Positions 18,493 to 26,991 of a stretch of 64,000 bases of DNA are shown piece by piece. The stretch is from Deinococcus sp. KNUC1210 (GTDB taxonomy: Bacteria > Deinococcota > Deinococci > Deinococcales > Deinococcaceae). The position numbers were made by a program, and so were the translations under genes. The stretch covers positions 1,774,001-1,838,000 of the forward strand of contig NZ_CP092190.1 in NCBI RefSeq assembly GCF_022344005.1. The letters are read 5' to 3'. The notes below the pieces were generated by a model. The model saw only the letters and a program-made list of their open reading frames with translations, made no database searches and had not been told where the DNA came from. How positions within the stretch are numbered: the stretch's first letter is position 1; each line of letters begins with the position of its first letter.

Positions 18493-19385
18493 CGTGCGGC
18501 TCGCCACGGCGTCACCAGCCTTTCGAGCAGCCCGACCAGCCCGACCAGCACCACGCCCAGCAGCGCTCCGTAGAGCATGATGACCCACAGCGCGATGGTG
18601 TCGCTGGCCCGCGAATTCTCGGCCAACATCTTGCCCAGGCCCGAAAAACTGATGGTGCTGATCTCGGCCACGATGCTGCCCACGAGCGCTGCTGTCGCCG
18701 CCACCTTCAGCGCCGTGAACAGGTACGGCAGGCTCGCCGGAAAGCGCAGCCGCGTGAAGACCTGCACGGGCGTGGCGTTGTAGGTACGCAGCAGGTCGAG
18801 TTGCAGCGCGTCTGGACTCCGCAGCCCCCGGCTCACACCCACCGCGATGGGAAAGAAGGCGATGAAGGCGGCGATCAGCGCTTTGGGAATAAAGCCCTGC
18901 ACGCCCCACTGCCCCAGCAGTACCGCCAGCATCGGCGCGATGGCGACAATCGGCACCGTCTGCGAGGCCACCAGCCACGGCAGGGTCGCCCGCTCGAAAC
19001 TGCGGCTGAGCACCAGCAGCACCGCCAGCACCAGCCCGACCACGCAGGCCAGCCCCAGCCCCAGCAGGGTTTCGCCGCCCGTCACCACGGCGTTATACGG
19101 CACACTCGTGTCGGCGGTGGGAGGCAGACTCAGGGTTTTCAGACCCTCCAGAAATTGCCCTGGTGCGGGCAACACCGGATTGTGCAGCTGGGTCGCGCAG
19201 GCCAGTGCGGTGGGGCAGCCCAGATCGGCACCGCTCGCCAGTGACCGCGCCGCCGGACCGACGTTGGCCCACAGCATCAGCGGCCAGTAGAGCAGCAGCA
19301 CCACCGCCGCCACCACCAGCATCGGCACGAGGTTCGACGGACGGCGGGCCGGGCGACTGGACGCCGAAACGGGTGCAGTGGTCAT
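18489..19385 (-). CDS. ABC transporter permease (first)
   Basis: A 298-residue permease related to the following one. TM segments include MLVVAAVVLLLYWPLML near the N-terminus and LWVIMLYGALLGVVLVGLVGLL at the C-terminus; the EAA loop is RTYNATPVQVFTRLRFPASLPYLFTALKVA. It begins eight bases after the ATPase gene stop and overlaps the second permease by four bases, so the transporter is translated as one unit. Two different permeases suggest a heterodimeric channel. Confidence 0.87.
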   Translation of the reverse strand: MTTAPVSASSRPARRPSNLVPMLVVAAVVLLLYWPLMLWANVGPAARSLASGADLGCPTALACATQLHNPVLPAPGQFLEGLKTLSLPPTADTSVPYNAVVTGGETLLGLGLACVVGLVLAVLLVLSRSFERATLPWLVASQTVPIVAIAPMLAVLLGQWGVQGFIPKALIAAFIAFFPIAVGVSRGLRSPDALQLDLLRTYNATPVQVFTRLRFPASLPYLFTALKVAATAALVGSIVAEISTISFSGLGKMLAENSRASDTIALWVIMLYGALLGVVLVGLVGLLERLVTPWRAAR

Positions 19386-19392
19386 CGGCCTT

Positions 19393-20181
19393 TCACGCGT
19401 GTCCTTTCTTCAGCAGCTCGCGGATTTCGGTGGCGATCTCGAAAAAACGCACACTCTCGCGGGTTTCGTCGCTGCGCGGCTGCGGCAGATCGACGTTCAC
19501 GATGCCCTCGATCTTGCCGGGCCGGGCGGTCATGACCACCACGCGGGTGCTCAGGAAGACCGCCTCGGGGATGCTGTGCGTCACAAAAATCACGGTTTTT
19601 CCCGTCTCGCGCCACAGCCGCAGGAGTTCCAGATTCAGATTCTCACGGGTGATCTCGTCGAGCGCTCCGAAGGGTTCGTCCATGAACAGCAGCGGCGGAT
19701 CGAAAGCCAGGGCGCGGGCGATGCTCACGCGCTGCTGCATGCCGCCGGATAATTGCCAGGGATACGAGCGCTCGAATTTTTCCAGACCCACGAGTTTCAG
19801 CATCTCGCGGGCGCGGTCCTGCCTGGTGGCGACCGGATGGTTCATCAGTTGCAGCGGCAGCATCACGTTTTGCAGCACGTTGCGCCACTCCATCAGCGCC
19901 GGGGCCTGAAAGACGTAGCCGTACTGCCGGTTCTGCCGTGCCACGCTGGGCGCCTGCCCCGCGATCAGCAGCTCGCCGCCGGTCGGCTGCACCAGATCGG
20001 CCAGCAGCCGCAGCAGTGTGGTCTTGCCGCAGCCAGATGGCCCGATCAACGAGATGAATTCTCCCTGTTCGATGCTGAGCGTGGCGTCTTTCAGGGCCAC
20101 CGTCTGCCCGCCGGGCACCGGAAAGACCATCTGGAGGTCACGGATGGAAACGATGGGCGGCTTGGTGGAGACCTGCGTCAA
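19393..20181 (-). CDS. ABC transporter ATP-binding protein (nitrate/taurine/pyrimidine type)
   Basis: A 262-residue ATPase. Walker A GPSGCGKTTLLRLLADL, Q-loop YGYVFQAPALMEW, signature LSGGMQQRVSIARAL, Walker B PLLFMDEPFGALD and the H-loop VIFVTHSIPEAVFLS are all present. It belongs to the SsuB/TauB/ThiZ group, consistent with an NMT1-like binding protein. It begins 96 bases after the dihydropyrimidinase stop on the same strand. Confidence 0.92.
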   Translation of the reverse strand: MTQVSTKPPIVSIRDLQMVFPVPGGQTVALKDATLSIEQGEFISLIGPSGCGKTTLLRLLADLVQPTGGELLIAGQAPSVARQNRQYGYVFQAPALMEWRNVLQNVMLPLQLMNHPVATRQDRAREMLKLVGLEKFERSYPWQLSGGMQQRVSIARALAFDPPLLFMDEPFGALDEITRENLNLELLRLWRETGKTVIFVTHSIPEAVFLSTRVVVMTARPGKIEGIVNVDLPQPRSDETRESVRFFEIATEIRELLKKGHA

Positions 20182-20277
20182 CTGGAAACCTCCTGATTCG
20201 GCTCTGAGCTCTGAACTGCGGTGTGTACCTCTGCTGGGGCTCTTTGCTCATCGCCCGTGGCCCGTCGTCACAGCCAC

Positions 20278-21642
20278 CTAGCGCCGCAGCAACTGCCCCC
20301 GCGACGGCGTGCCCACGAATTCGCCGCCCTCCACCGCCACTTCCCCGCGCACTGTCACGAGTTCCGGGCGGCCATCGAGTTCAAAGCCCTCGAAGCCGCT
20401 GTAATCGTTGTTGACGTGCGATGTGGCGGCGCTGATGGTGCCCCGGTAGTGCGGATCGTACACCACGAGATCGGCGTCGCTGCCCACCGAGACCGTTCCC
20501 TTGCGCGGATACAGGCCGAAGACCTGCGCGGCGCGGGTGCTGGCGGCGTCCACGAAGCGTTCCAGACTCAGGTGGCCCCGGCTGACGCCGTAGGTATACA
20601 GCAGGTTCACACGGTCTTCGATGGCCGGAATGCCGTTGGGAATCCGGGTGAAATTGCCGTCGCCCATGTGCTTCTGCGCCACGTCGAAGGGGCAATGGTC
20701 GGTTGCCACGGTGTCGATCTGGCCCTTTTCCAGCGCCTCCCACAGCGGCTGCTGATTGCGCTTGTCGCGCAGCGGGGGCGACATCACGTATTTCGCGCCC
20801 TCTACACCGGGGCGCTCGGCATAGGTTCTGTCGAGCAGCAGATGCGGAATCACCACCTCGACTTCCAGATCGACGCCGCGTTCCTTGGCTTCGAGTGCAG
20901 CGGCCAGCGCCCGTGCATTCGACAGATGCACCACGTAGCCCCGCGCCCCGGTCATTTCCAGAAAGGTGGCGAAGTGCGCCGTGCCTTCTGCCTCCACTCC
21001 CTCCGGGCGGCTGGGTTCGTGCCACTCGGGGCCGGTCTTGCCTTCCGCCAGCAGCTTCTGCTGCAACTCCGCGACCAGATCGGCGTTTTCGCAGTGCGCC
21101 GTGACCACCACGCCCAGTTCGGCGGCGAGCTTGCACACCTGATACAGCGCGTGATCGTCGATGCCGAAGGCCCCTTTGTACGCCAGAAACACCTTGAACG
21201 ATTTCATGCCCTGCGCCACGAGTTCGCGCAGAGTGGCTTCGGTTTCGTCGTCCCAGCGCGTCACGCCGATATGGAAGCTGTAATCGGAGGCGCTGTGGCC
21301 CTGCGCCATCTCCGTCCAGGTCTTCCAGCCGTCTTTCAGCGCCTCGCTGCCTGCCGGGGCGAGCATCTCGATAAAGGTGGTGGTGCCGCCCATCAGGGCC
21401 GCGATCGACCCGGTGGTGTGCGTGTCTTTGGCGTGCGTACCCATGAAGGGCAGGTGGATATGCACATGCGGATCGATGAAGCCGGGAAAGATGTATTTGC
21501 CGCTGGCATCGATGACCCGTGCGCCGTCTGGGGCGCTCAGGTTCTCGCCAATCTGCGTGATCTTCTCGCCTTCGATCAGAACATCGGCCTTATACCGCCG
21601 AGCGTCGGAAACGATTTCACCATTTTGGATGAGTATGGACAT
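20278..21642 (-). CDS. hydA: Dihydropyrimidinase/hydantoinase
   Basis: Opens the ring of dihydrouracil or dihydrothymine to the N-carbamoyl-beta-amino acid. The protein of about 454 residues has the metal motif FIDPHVHIHLP, the carboxylated-lysine region SFKVFLAYKG, VVTAHCEN and GYVVHLSNA, in amidohydrolase order. Two ATGs overlap at 21645 and 21642; GAGAGG lies eight bases from the second, which I prefer. Its RBS is inside the final codons of the low-GC HEPN-like gene. It sits between preTA and the importer. Confidence 0.92.
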   Translation of the reverse strand: MSILIQNGEIVSDARRYKADVLIEGEKITQIGENLSAPDGARVIDASGKYIFPGFIDPHVHIHLPFMGTHAKDTHTTGSIAALMGGTTTFIEMLAPAGSEALKDGWKTWTEMAQGHSASDYSFHIGVTRWDDETEATLRELVAQGMKSFKVFLAYKGAFGIDDHALYQVCKLAAELGVVVTAHCENADLVAELQQKLLAEGKTGPEWHEPSRPEGVEAEGTAHFATFLEMTGARGYVVHLSNARALAAALEAKERGVDLEVEVVIPHLLLDRTYAERPGVEGAKYVMSPPLRDKRNQQPLWEALEKGQIDTVATDHCPFDVAQKHMGDGNFTRIPNGIPAIEDRVNLLYTYGVSRGHLSLERFVDAASTRAAQVFGLYPRKGTVSVGSDADLVVYDPHYRGTISAATSHVNNDYSGFEGFELDGRPELVTVRGEVAVEGGEFVGTPSRGQLLRR

Positions 21643-22130
21643 CATTGAAACCTCTCAGGATCAAGATTTTCTGAGATGTGGTCAGCGATTAAAACCACTA
21701 GCCTATGTAATTTTTCTACAGAAATCTCAATTTCCCAATTTATTTTATCTGTCGATCTTCCATGTAAAAACTCGTAATTCCAAATAAGAATAGACTCTAC
21801 GAGCCTTTCTCCCTTTAATTCTATGTTGCCATGAGCAAAGGCGTGCCTCAGTGACCTTAGAAAATCGAATAAAGAATTAATTTCTCTATTCTCTATCAAC
21901 GTGGCGTACTGACCTTTAATTTCCTCAAATCTTTTATCATTAGATAAGGCGGTTCTATTGTACTTGCCATATTTTTCAATGGGAATTATCAAAAGGCCAA
22001 GCATAGAGTTTATAAGTTGAGTGACTTCATAGGGGCCCGATTCACCCTTCCTATCACTTATGTAATTAAGATTGACTATTGTTCGCTCGACGAAATGAAA
22101 GATTAGGCTATCTTTCGGAATCATATTCAT
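21642..22130 (-). CDS. Low-GC HEPN-family protein (putative RNase)
   Basis: A 162-residue protein coded in DNA of about 35 % G+C, unlike both neighbours. Residues 95-100 read RHAFAH, an R-x4-H motif as in HEPN ribonucleases, within FDFLRSLRHAFAHGNIEL; the EVTQLINSMLGLLIIP segment (35-50) resembles the pEK499_p136-type HEPN group. HEPN proteins are often toxins or defence nucleases, but no partner antitoxin is adjacent. It starts two bases after the preA stop, and its TGA overlaps the hydA ATG, so it is translationally embedded in the operon. Confidence 0.75.
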   Translation of the reverse strand: MNMIPKDSLIFHFVERTIVNLNYISDRKGESGPYEVTQLINSMLGLLIIPIEKYGKYNRTALSNDKRFEEIKGQYATLIENREINSLFDFLRSLRHAFAHGNIELKGERLVESILIWNYEFLHGRSTDKINWEIEISVEKLHRLVVLIADHISENLDPERFQ

Positions 22131-22132
22131 AC

Positions 22133-23513
22133 TCAGTGAATCTCGATTCCAGCTTCTTCCCGGTACGCTTCCATCGCCGCCCAGCTCTGCGTGACGGCGG
22201 GCCGAGCAGCGGTGAGCTGATCCCAGGTCACGCTTTCGCGGCCACTGGGCACGCTGACCATGTCGATGCAGCCGTCCACCGGGCACACGTTGGCGCACAG
22301 CGCACAGCCCACGCAGTCGCCTTCGCGCACCACGGGCACGGGGCGGGTATCGGCCACCTGCCGTCCGTTCATGCGCGGATCGAAGCCGGGGTCTACCCGG
22401 ATGCCGTCCGGCGAGTACAGGTCGATGCACTGGTGGGCGGTGTCGTTGCAGGCCACGTAACACAGGTTGCACTGAATGCACTTGTCGGGATTGATGCGGG
22501 CCACCGACTGATAACTCAGGTCGAGTTGCCCGAAGGTGCTGACCTGTGGCAGCGACTTTCCGGCGAAGTCGTAGATGGTGGCAAAACCCTTGTCGTCCAT
22601 CCAGTTGCTCAGGCCGTCGATCATGTCTTCCACGATGCGGTAGCCGTAGTGCATGGCGGCGGTGCAGACCTGCACGGCGGTCGCGCCCAGCAGCATGAAT
22701 TCGGCGGCGTCTCGCCAGGTCACGATGCCGCCCATGCCGCAGATCGGCACGCCCGAGCGCAGCACGCCGGGGTCGGTCATCAGCTCGGTCAGCATGTTCA
22801 GGGCAATCGGCTTGACCGCTGGCCCCGCGTAGCCGCCGTGGGTGCCGCGCCCGCCGATGTTGGGCGTGATCTGGAGGGTATCCAGATCGACCTTCATGAT
22901 GGAATTGATGGTGTTGATCAGCGAGAGGGCGTGTGCGCCGCCCGCGATGCCCGCGTGGGCCGGTTCGATGATGTGCGTGATGTTGGGCGTGAGCTTGACG
23001 ATCACCGGCAATTTGGTGACCGACGTGACCCAGTGCGTGTTCAGCTCGCACATCTCCGGCACCTGCCCCACCGCCGCGCCCATGCCGCGCTCGCTCATTC
23101 CCTGCGGGCAGCCGTAATTCAGCTCGATACCGTCGGCCCCGGTGTCCTCGATCATCATCACGATGTCGCGCCATGCCTGCGGGTCGGCGTCCACCATCGC
23201 GCTCACGATCACGGCGCGGTCGGGCCACAGCCGCTTGACCTCGGCGATTTCGCGGAGATTGACTTCCAGCGGGCGGTTCTGAAATCAGCTCGACATTGTT
23301 GATCGCCAGCAGCCGCTGACCGCCGATGCTCAGGCCGCCGTAACGGTTGGAGATGTTGAGGACCGGTGCGCCGATGGTCTTCCAGACAGCCCCGCCCCAG
23401 CCGTGCTCGAAGGCGCGGTTGATCTGAAGGCCGCTGTTGGTGGGCGGCGCGGAGGCCAGCCAGAACGGATTGGGGGCGCGAATGCCCGCGAAGTTGATGG
23501 ACAGGTCAGCCAT
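22133..23513 (-). CDS. preA: NAD-dependent dihydropyrimidine dehydrogenase, catalytic subunit, frameshifted
   Basis: Reduces uracil or thymine with electrons from PreT. N-terminal part: MADLSINFAGIRAPNPFWLA and GGAVWKTIGAPVLNISNRYG; C-terminal part: FMN-domain GADGIELNYGCPQGMSERG and a two-cluster ferredoxin tail with CIQCNLCYVAC and CVGCALCANVCPVDGC. The parts are in different frames; removing one T of 23277-23278 restores ISDRPLEVNLREIAEV and a protein of about 459 residues. The start overlaps the preT stop by eight bases. Likely a sequence error. Confidence 0.88.
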
Positions 23514-24858
23514 GAGACACCTCTTTTCCCAGCGCCGCTCCGATGCTCGCCGCCGCAATCTTGCCGTCCTGCACAGCCATGACGGTACTCGCACTGCCGC
23601 GCACGCGCACACCGTCGCCACCCGCCCACACGCGGGGCAGACTGGTCTGCAAGTCGTCGTTCACCCGGATGTACCCGCCTTCCAGTTCCAGCCCCAGCAG
23701 CGTGGCCAGCGCGGGTTTTTCCTGCCCGATGGCCTTGATGATCGTGTCGCACTCGATCACGAATTCACTGCCCTTCACGGGTTCGGGGCGGGCGCGGCCC
23801 GAGGCGTCGCTCTCACCGAGCGCCATCTTCACGCACTTCACGCCCGTGACCTGGCCGCCCTTGCTCAGCACCTCTACCGGCTGGGTCAGGAAGGTGAACT
23901 GAATGCCCTCATGCAGCGCGAATTCGTATTCGTGGCGGTAGGCGGTCATTTCGCGCTCGGTGCGGCGGTAGACCATGTTCACATCGGCTCCGGCGCGGCG
24001 GGCCATCGTGGCGGCGTCGATGGCGGTGTTGCCCGCACCGATGACCACGGCCTTCTGTCCGGGCTGGAGGCTGGCGGGGTTCAGTTTGGCCTGCTCGATA
24101 AACTCCAGCCCGTCCAGCACCTGCTCTTCGCCGGGAATGCCCATCGCCGGAACTGCGCCCAGGCCCAGCGCCAGAAACACCGCGTCGTGTTCGTTCAGCA
24201 GGATGTCCAGTTCGGCGGCTCCGGTCAGCTCATGGCCCGTCTGCACGTCCACGCCCAGCGCCCGCACCGCCTCCACTTCGCGCTGCGCCACCTCGATGGG
24301 TTCGCGCAGACTGATGATGCCGTAGGTGCTGAGGCCGCCCGCCAGCTCGCGTTTTTCCAGCAAGGTCACGGCGTGGCCCTGCTTGGCGAGTTCGGCAGCG
24401 GCGCTGATCCCGGCGGGGCCGCTGCCCACCACGGCCACCTTCTTACCGGTGGGCGCACCCGGCGCGAACAGCTGCAATCCGCGCTCCTGCACGTGATCCA
24501 CGGCGTAGCGTTGCAGCCTGCCGATCTGAATGGGCTTGTGGTCTGCGCCCAGCACGCACGCGCCCTCGCAGAGTTCCTGCACCGGACAGACGCGGGCGCA
24601 GGTACCGCCCAGGAAATTGGCCTCCAGAATGGTGCGGGCACTGCCGCGCAAATTCTGGGTGCTGATCTTGCGGATGAAGGTAGGAATGTCGATATGCGTC
24701 GGGCACGCCTGCAAACACGGCGCGTCGTAGCAGTACAGGCAGCGGTTGGCCTCGGTGGTGGCCTCGTGCATGGTCAGGGGCGGCAGCAACTCCTGCCACG
24801 CACTGCCAGAGGAAGAGAGTTCGGGTGGGGACAACTCGGCGGGCGGTGAATGCGTCAT
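23506..24858 (-). CDS. preT: NAD-dependent dihydropyrimidine dehydrogenase, FAD subunit
   Basis: A 450-residue flavoprotein of the glutamate-synthase-small-chain type that passes electrons from NAD(P)H to PreA. Seen: an N-terminal Fe-S ligand region (CLYCYDAPCLQACPTHIDIP), a second Cys group (GTCARVCPVQELCEGAC), the FAD motif VAVVGSGPAGISAAAEL and the NAD(P) motif AVVIGAGNTAIDAATMA. GAGG six bases upstream supports the ATG at 24858. It is the first gene of the operon, with a promoter about 115 bases upstream. Confidence 0.92.
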   Translation of the reverse strand: MTHSPPAELSPPELSSSGSAWQELLPPLTMHEATTEANRCLYCYDAPCLQACPTHIDIPTFIRKISTQNLRGSARTILEANFLGGTCARVCPVQELCEGACVLGADHKPIQIGRLQRYAVDHVQERGLQLFAPGAPTGKKVAVVGSGPAGISAAAELAKQGHAVTLLEKRELAGGLSTYGIISLREPIEVAQREVEAVRALGVDVQTGHELTGAAELDILLNEHDAVFLALGLGAVPAMGIPGEEQVLDGLEFIEQAKLNPASLQPGQKAVVIGAGNTAIDAATMARRAGADVNMVYRRTEREMTAYRHEYEFALHEGIQFTFLTQPVEVLSKGGQVTGVKCVKMALGESDASGRARPEPVKGSEFVIECDTIIKAIGQEKPALATLLGLELEGGYIRVNDDLQTSLPRVWAGGDGVRVRGSASTVMAVQDGKIAAASIGAALGKEVSHG

Positions 24859-24971
24859 GACAGACCTCGTTCGGGAAAGAGCCGCTCAGCACCGCTTGCA
24901 GAGGCACTGGGCCGGAAACGGGAGGTCGGTTCGCGCCCTCACTGGAGCCGATTTAACCGAGAAACGGCTTT

Positions 24972-25001
24972 ATTCTAGACTTAGTTTTTGCATACGGTCA
25001 A
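24972..25001 (-). promoter_or_regulatory. Sigma-70-type promoter for the preT operon
   Basis: Read on the minus strand: -35 TTGACC (24996-25001), an 18-base spacer and -10 TAGAAT (24972-24977). Transcription would start near 24965, leaving a leader of about 107 bases before the preT ATG. It points only towards the pyrimidine cluster. I see no clear operator dyad beside it. Confidence 0.65.
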
Positions 25002-25416
25002 GCCCGAAATGGATGTTTATACCGCTCGCCTGATCGGTGAAGGACAGCAGGACAGTCATAAATTCCTCTGCTGAAACGACTTCTATTCGATCCGAAACTT
25101 CTGCAAGGTCCGTGAAGAAGCCAGAGATATACAGGCTCTGTTTGAATTTTTATACATCTGTCGTGGTATCTAACGCACGGCATAGGTCGAGAAAAACCCT
25201 GCTGGACAGAGAAAACCCTAATCCACCGCTCAGATACCTCTGCATGATGAACAAGATTATGCTGCCAGTATGCAGGATATGAGAATTCAGCTCAGGTGCG
25301 GAATGTAAAACGCGCATTCTGTCAAACAGATTCGGTACACATGACAAAATATGGCGATCAGAGGAGGCGATGTGCCCATCAGAGCGTCAAGTGTTGATTC
25401 GTTGCTTGTAGCTGCA
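25002..25416. other. Unusually AT-rich intergenic stretch without a supported gene
   Basis: About 415 bases between the preT promoter and the truA stop, roughly half G+C. Short open frames occur on both strands (for example plus strand 25037-25282), but none has an RBS or family resemblance. The fragment GAGAAAACCCT type recurs twice near 25190-25215. It may be a decayed insertion; I cannot assign a function. Confidence 0.5.
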
Positions 25417-26316
25417 TCATACGCCCGATTCGGACGGGTCTGGAACCGTGAACGCCGGGTAGGTGGCTCCGGCGAAGTACAGGCCGTGCGGCGGTACGTT
25501 TGGCCCAGCCTGCGTGCGGTCAGCCGAGGCGAGGATGCGTCCCACGTCCTCGGCTGTCCAGTCGCCGCGTCCCACTGCCAGCAGGGTTCCGACCAGACAG
25601 CGCACCATCTGGCGCAGGAAACTCTCGCCCGCGATGTGCAGTTCCAGCACGCCGCCCGCACGCTGCACCTCCAGCGTATGCAGCGTGCGGCGCGTCTGGC
25701 GCTCCTCACGGGTGGCGAAGGCGGCGAAATCGTGGTCACCGACAAGCTGGAGCGCTGCTGTCTGCATCGCCGCCACATTGAGGGCAGAGGGCACGTGCAG
25801 CGCTCGCCCCTGCCACAGCGGGCGGCGCTGCGGCGTGTTCAGCACACGGTAGACGTAGGCCCGCCCGGTACAGCGGTACCGCGCATGAAACCCAACCGGA
25901 GCCACGCTCAGCGACAACACCACCAGATCAGGCGGCAGGCGTCCGTTCAGCGCCAGTTGCAGGCGTTCGGGCGACAGGCGCAGCGTCTGCGAAATGTCCC
26001 AGTGCAGCGTCATGGCCTCGGCATGCACGCCCGCATCGGTACGCCCTGCCGCCACCGGACGCGCCGCCTCCACCTTTCCAGGCAACGCCGCCTGAAGTGT
26101 GTCCTGCACGCTCCGCTGCCCCGGCTGCGACTGCCAGCCCACAAAGCCGCTGCCGTCCCACTGCACGTTCAGGCGGTAGCGCACAAATCCGGGCGGCGGC
26201 GCATATACCCGGCGCTCGGTCGGCCCGGACTCTTCCCCATGGAAGTCGTCTGGCACACGGTCGTCTGCGGCGACACCGAACGCGCTGCGGCTGGATAAGG
26301 TTGACATTGGCTGCAT
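25417..26316 (-). CDS. truA: tRNA pseudouridine synthase A
   Basis: Makes pseudouridine at positions 38-40 of the tRNA anticodon arm. The conserved core begins at [16 protein letters not shown] (about residue 47), and the catalytic aspartate is in [25 protein letters not shown]-type sequence appears as [18 protein letters not shown]. About 45 residues precede the usual start. The ATG at 26316 has an AGGA about ten bases upstream, which is the complement of the -10 box of the plus-strand element there, so the true start is uncertain. Confidence 0.92.
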   Translation of the reverse strand: MQPMSTLSSRSAFGVAADDRVPDDFHGEESGPTERRVYAPPPGFVRYRLNVQWDGSGFVGWQSQPGQRSVQDTLQAALPGKVEAARPVAAGRTDAGVHAEAMTLHWDISQTLRLSPERLQLALNGRLPPDLVVLSLSVAPVGFHARYRCTGRAYVYRVLNTPQRRPLWQGRALHVPSALNVAAMQTAALQLVGDHDFAAFATREERQTRRTLHTLEVQRAGGVLELHIAGESFLRQMVRCLVGTLLAVGRGDWTAEDVGRILASADRTQAGPNVPPHGLYFAGATYPAFTVPDPSESGV

Positions 26317-26363
26317 ACTGGGCTATCCTATGGTTATCAGCGTCCCAGAAGGGCGCTTTTTTT
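26301..26363 (+). promoter_or_regulatory. Promoter-terminator element, copy A
   Basis: -35 TTGACA (26301-26306), 17-base spacer with TGCATAC, -10 TATCCT (26324-26329), likely start at A26336, then a hairpin (arms AGCGTCC 26339-26345 and GGGCGCT 26351-26357, loop CAGAA) with seven Ts (26357-26363). If used as it looks, it makes an RNA of about 27 bases. No plus-strand gene follows for almost 5 kb, and the promoter part lies over the first codons of truA on the other strand. Confidence 0.75.
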
Positions 26364-26437
26364 GTTGCTGCCCTTTCCAGGGCCAGACTGCGGAGCCGAG
26401 CCGGACGGTGAACCTGCCCGCCGACTCTGCGCCCGTC

Positions 26438-26947
26438 CTACTCCTCGCTGCCAAGCGGGTGCAGCGCCTCTCGGCTGACCAGCAGGCCATCGGCGTCGGC
26501 ATAGATCCAGTCGCCCGGCTCGATGCTCGCGCTCGCCACCATCAGGCTCACGCCCTTCTCGCCCTCGCCGCGCTTGGCACTGCGCCGGGGGTGAGCCGCC
26601 AGCGCCCGAATGCCGACAGGTTTGCTGCTGAGTTCGGCGGTGTCGCGCACGCAACCGTTGACGACGACGCCTGCCCAGCCGTTCCCGACGGCCAGATCAG
26701 CCAGATTGCCGCCCAGCAGCGCACAGTTCAGGCTGGCTCCCCCGTCGACCACCAGCACCCTCCCCAGCCCCGGCGTTTCCAGCGTCTGGCGCACCAGCGA
26801 ATTGTCTTCGAAGGCCCGGACAGTCACGGCCTGACCAAAAAACGCCTGCCGACCACCGAAATCGCGGAATACGGCGTCGGCGATCTGCACATCCGGGTGG
26901 GCGTCACTCAGGTCGGCAGTGGCGGGGCTGGCAGCAGAAGCGCTCAT
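26438..26947 (-). CDS. rraA: RraA-like protein (RNase E inhibitor / HMG-aldolase family)
   Basis: A 169-residue protein with the family signature [20 protein letters not shown] followed by CVRDTAELS, and the [14 protein letters not shown] segment near the C-terminus. The family includes the E. coli RNase E regulator RraA and 4-hydroxy-4-methyl-2-oxoglutarate/4-carboxy-4-hydroxy-2-oxoadipate aldolases; the Arg-Asp pair in the signature binds a metal in the aldolases. Which role applies cannot be read from sequence. It lies 44 bases after surE on the same strand. Confidence 0.88.
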   Translation of the reverse strand: MSASAASPATADLSDAHPDVQIADAVFRDFGGRQAFFGQAVTVRAFEDNSLVRQTLETPGLGRVLVVDGGASLNCALLGGNLADLAVGNGWAGVVVNGCVRDTAELSSKPVGIRALAAHPRRSAKRGEGEKGVSLMVASASIEPGDWIYADADGLLVSREALHPLGSEE

Positions 26948-26991
26948 ACGCCGATGCTAGCGCCCAGGGCTGACGGACATGCAGCGGTTTC

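Noticed and set aside
24859..24971. Riboswitch in the preT leader
   Set aside because: The leader is about 107 bases and I find no known aptamer core or terminator-antiterminator pair.
25037..25282. Small plus-strand open frame in the gap before truA
   Set aside because: No RBS, no recognisable domain, Ser/Arg/Thr-rich composition, and low-GC surroundings that suggest decay.
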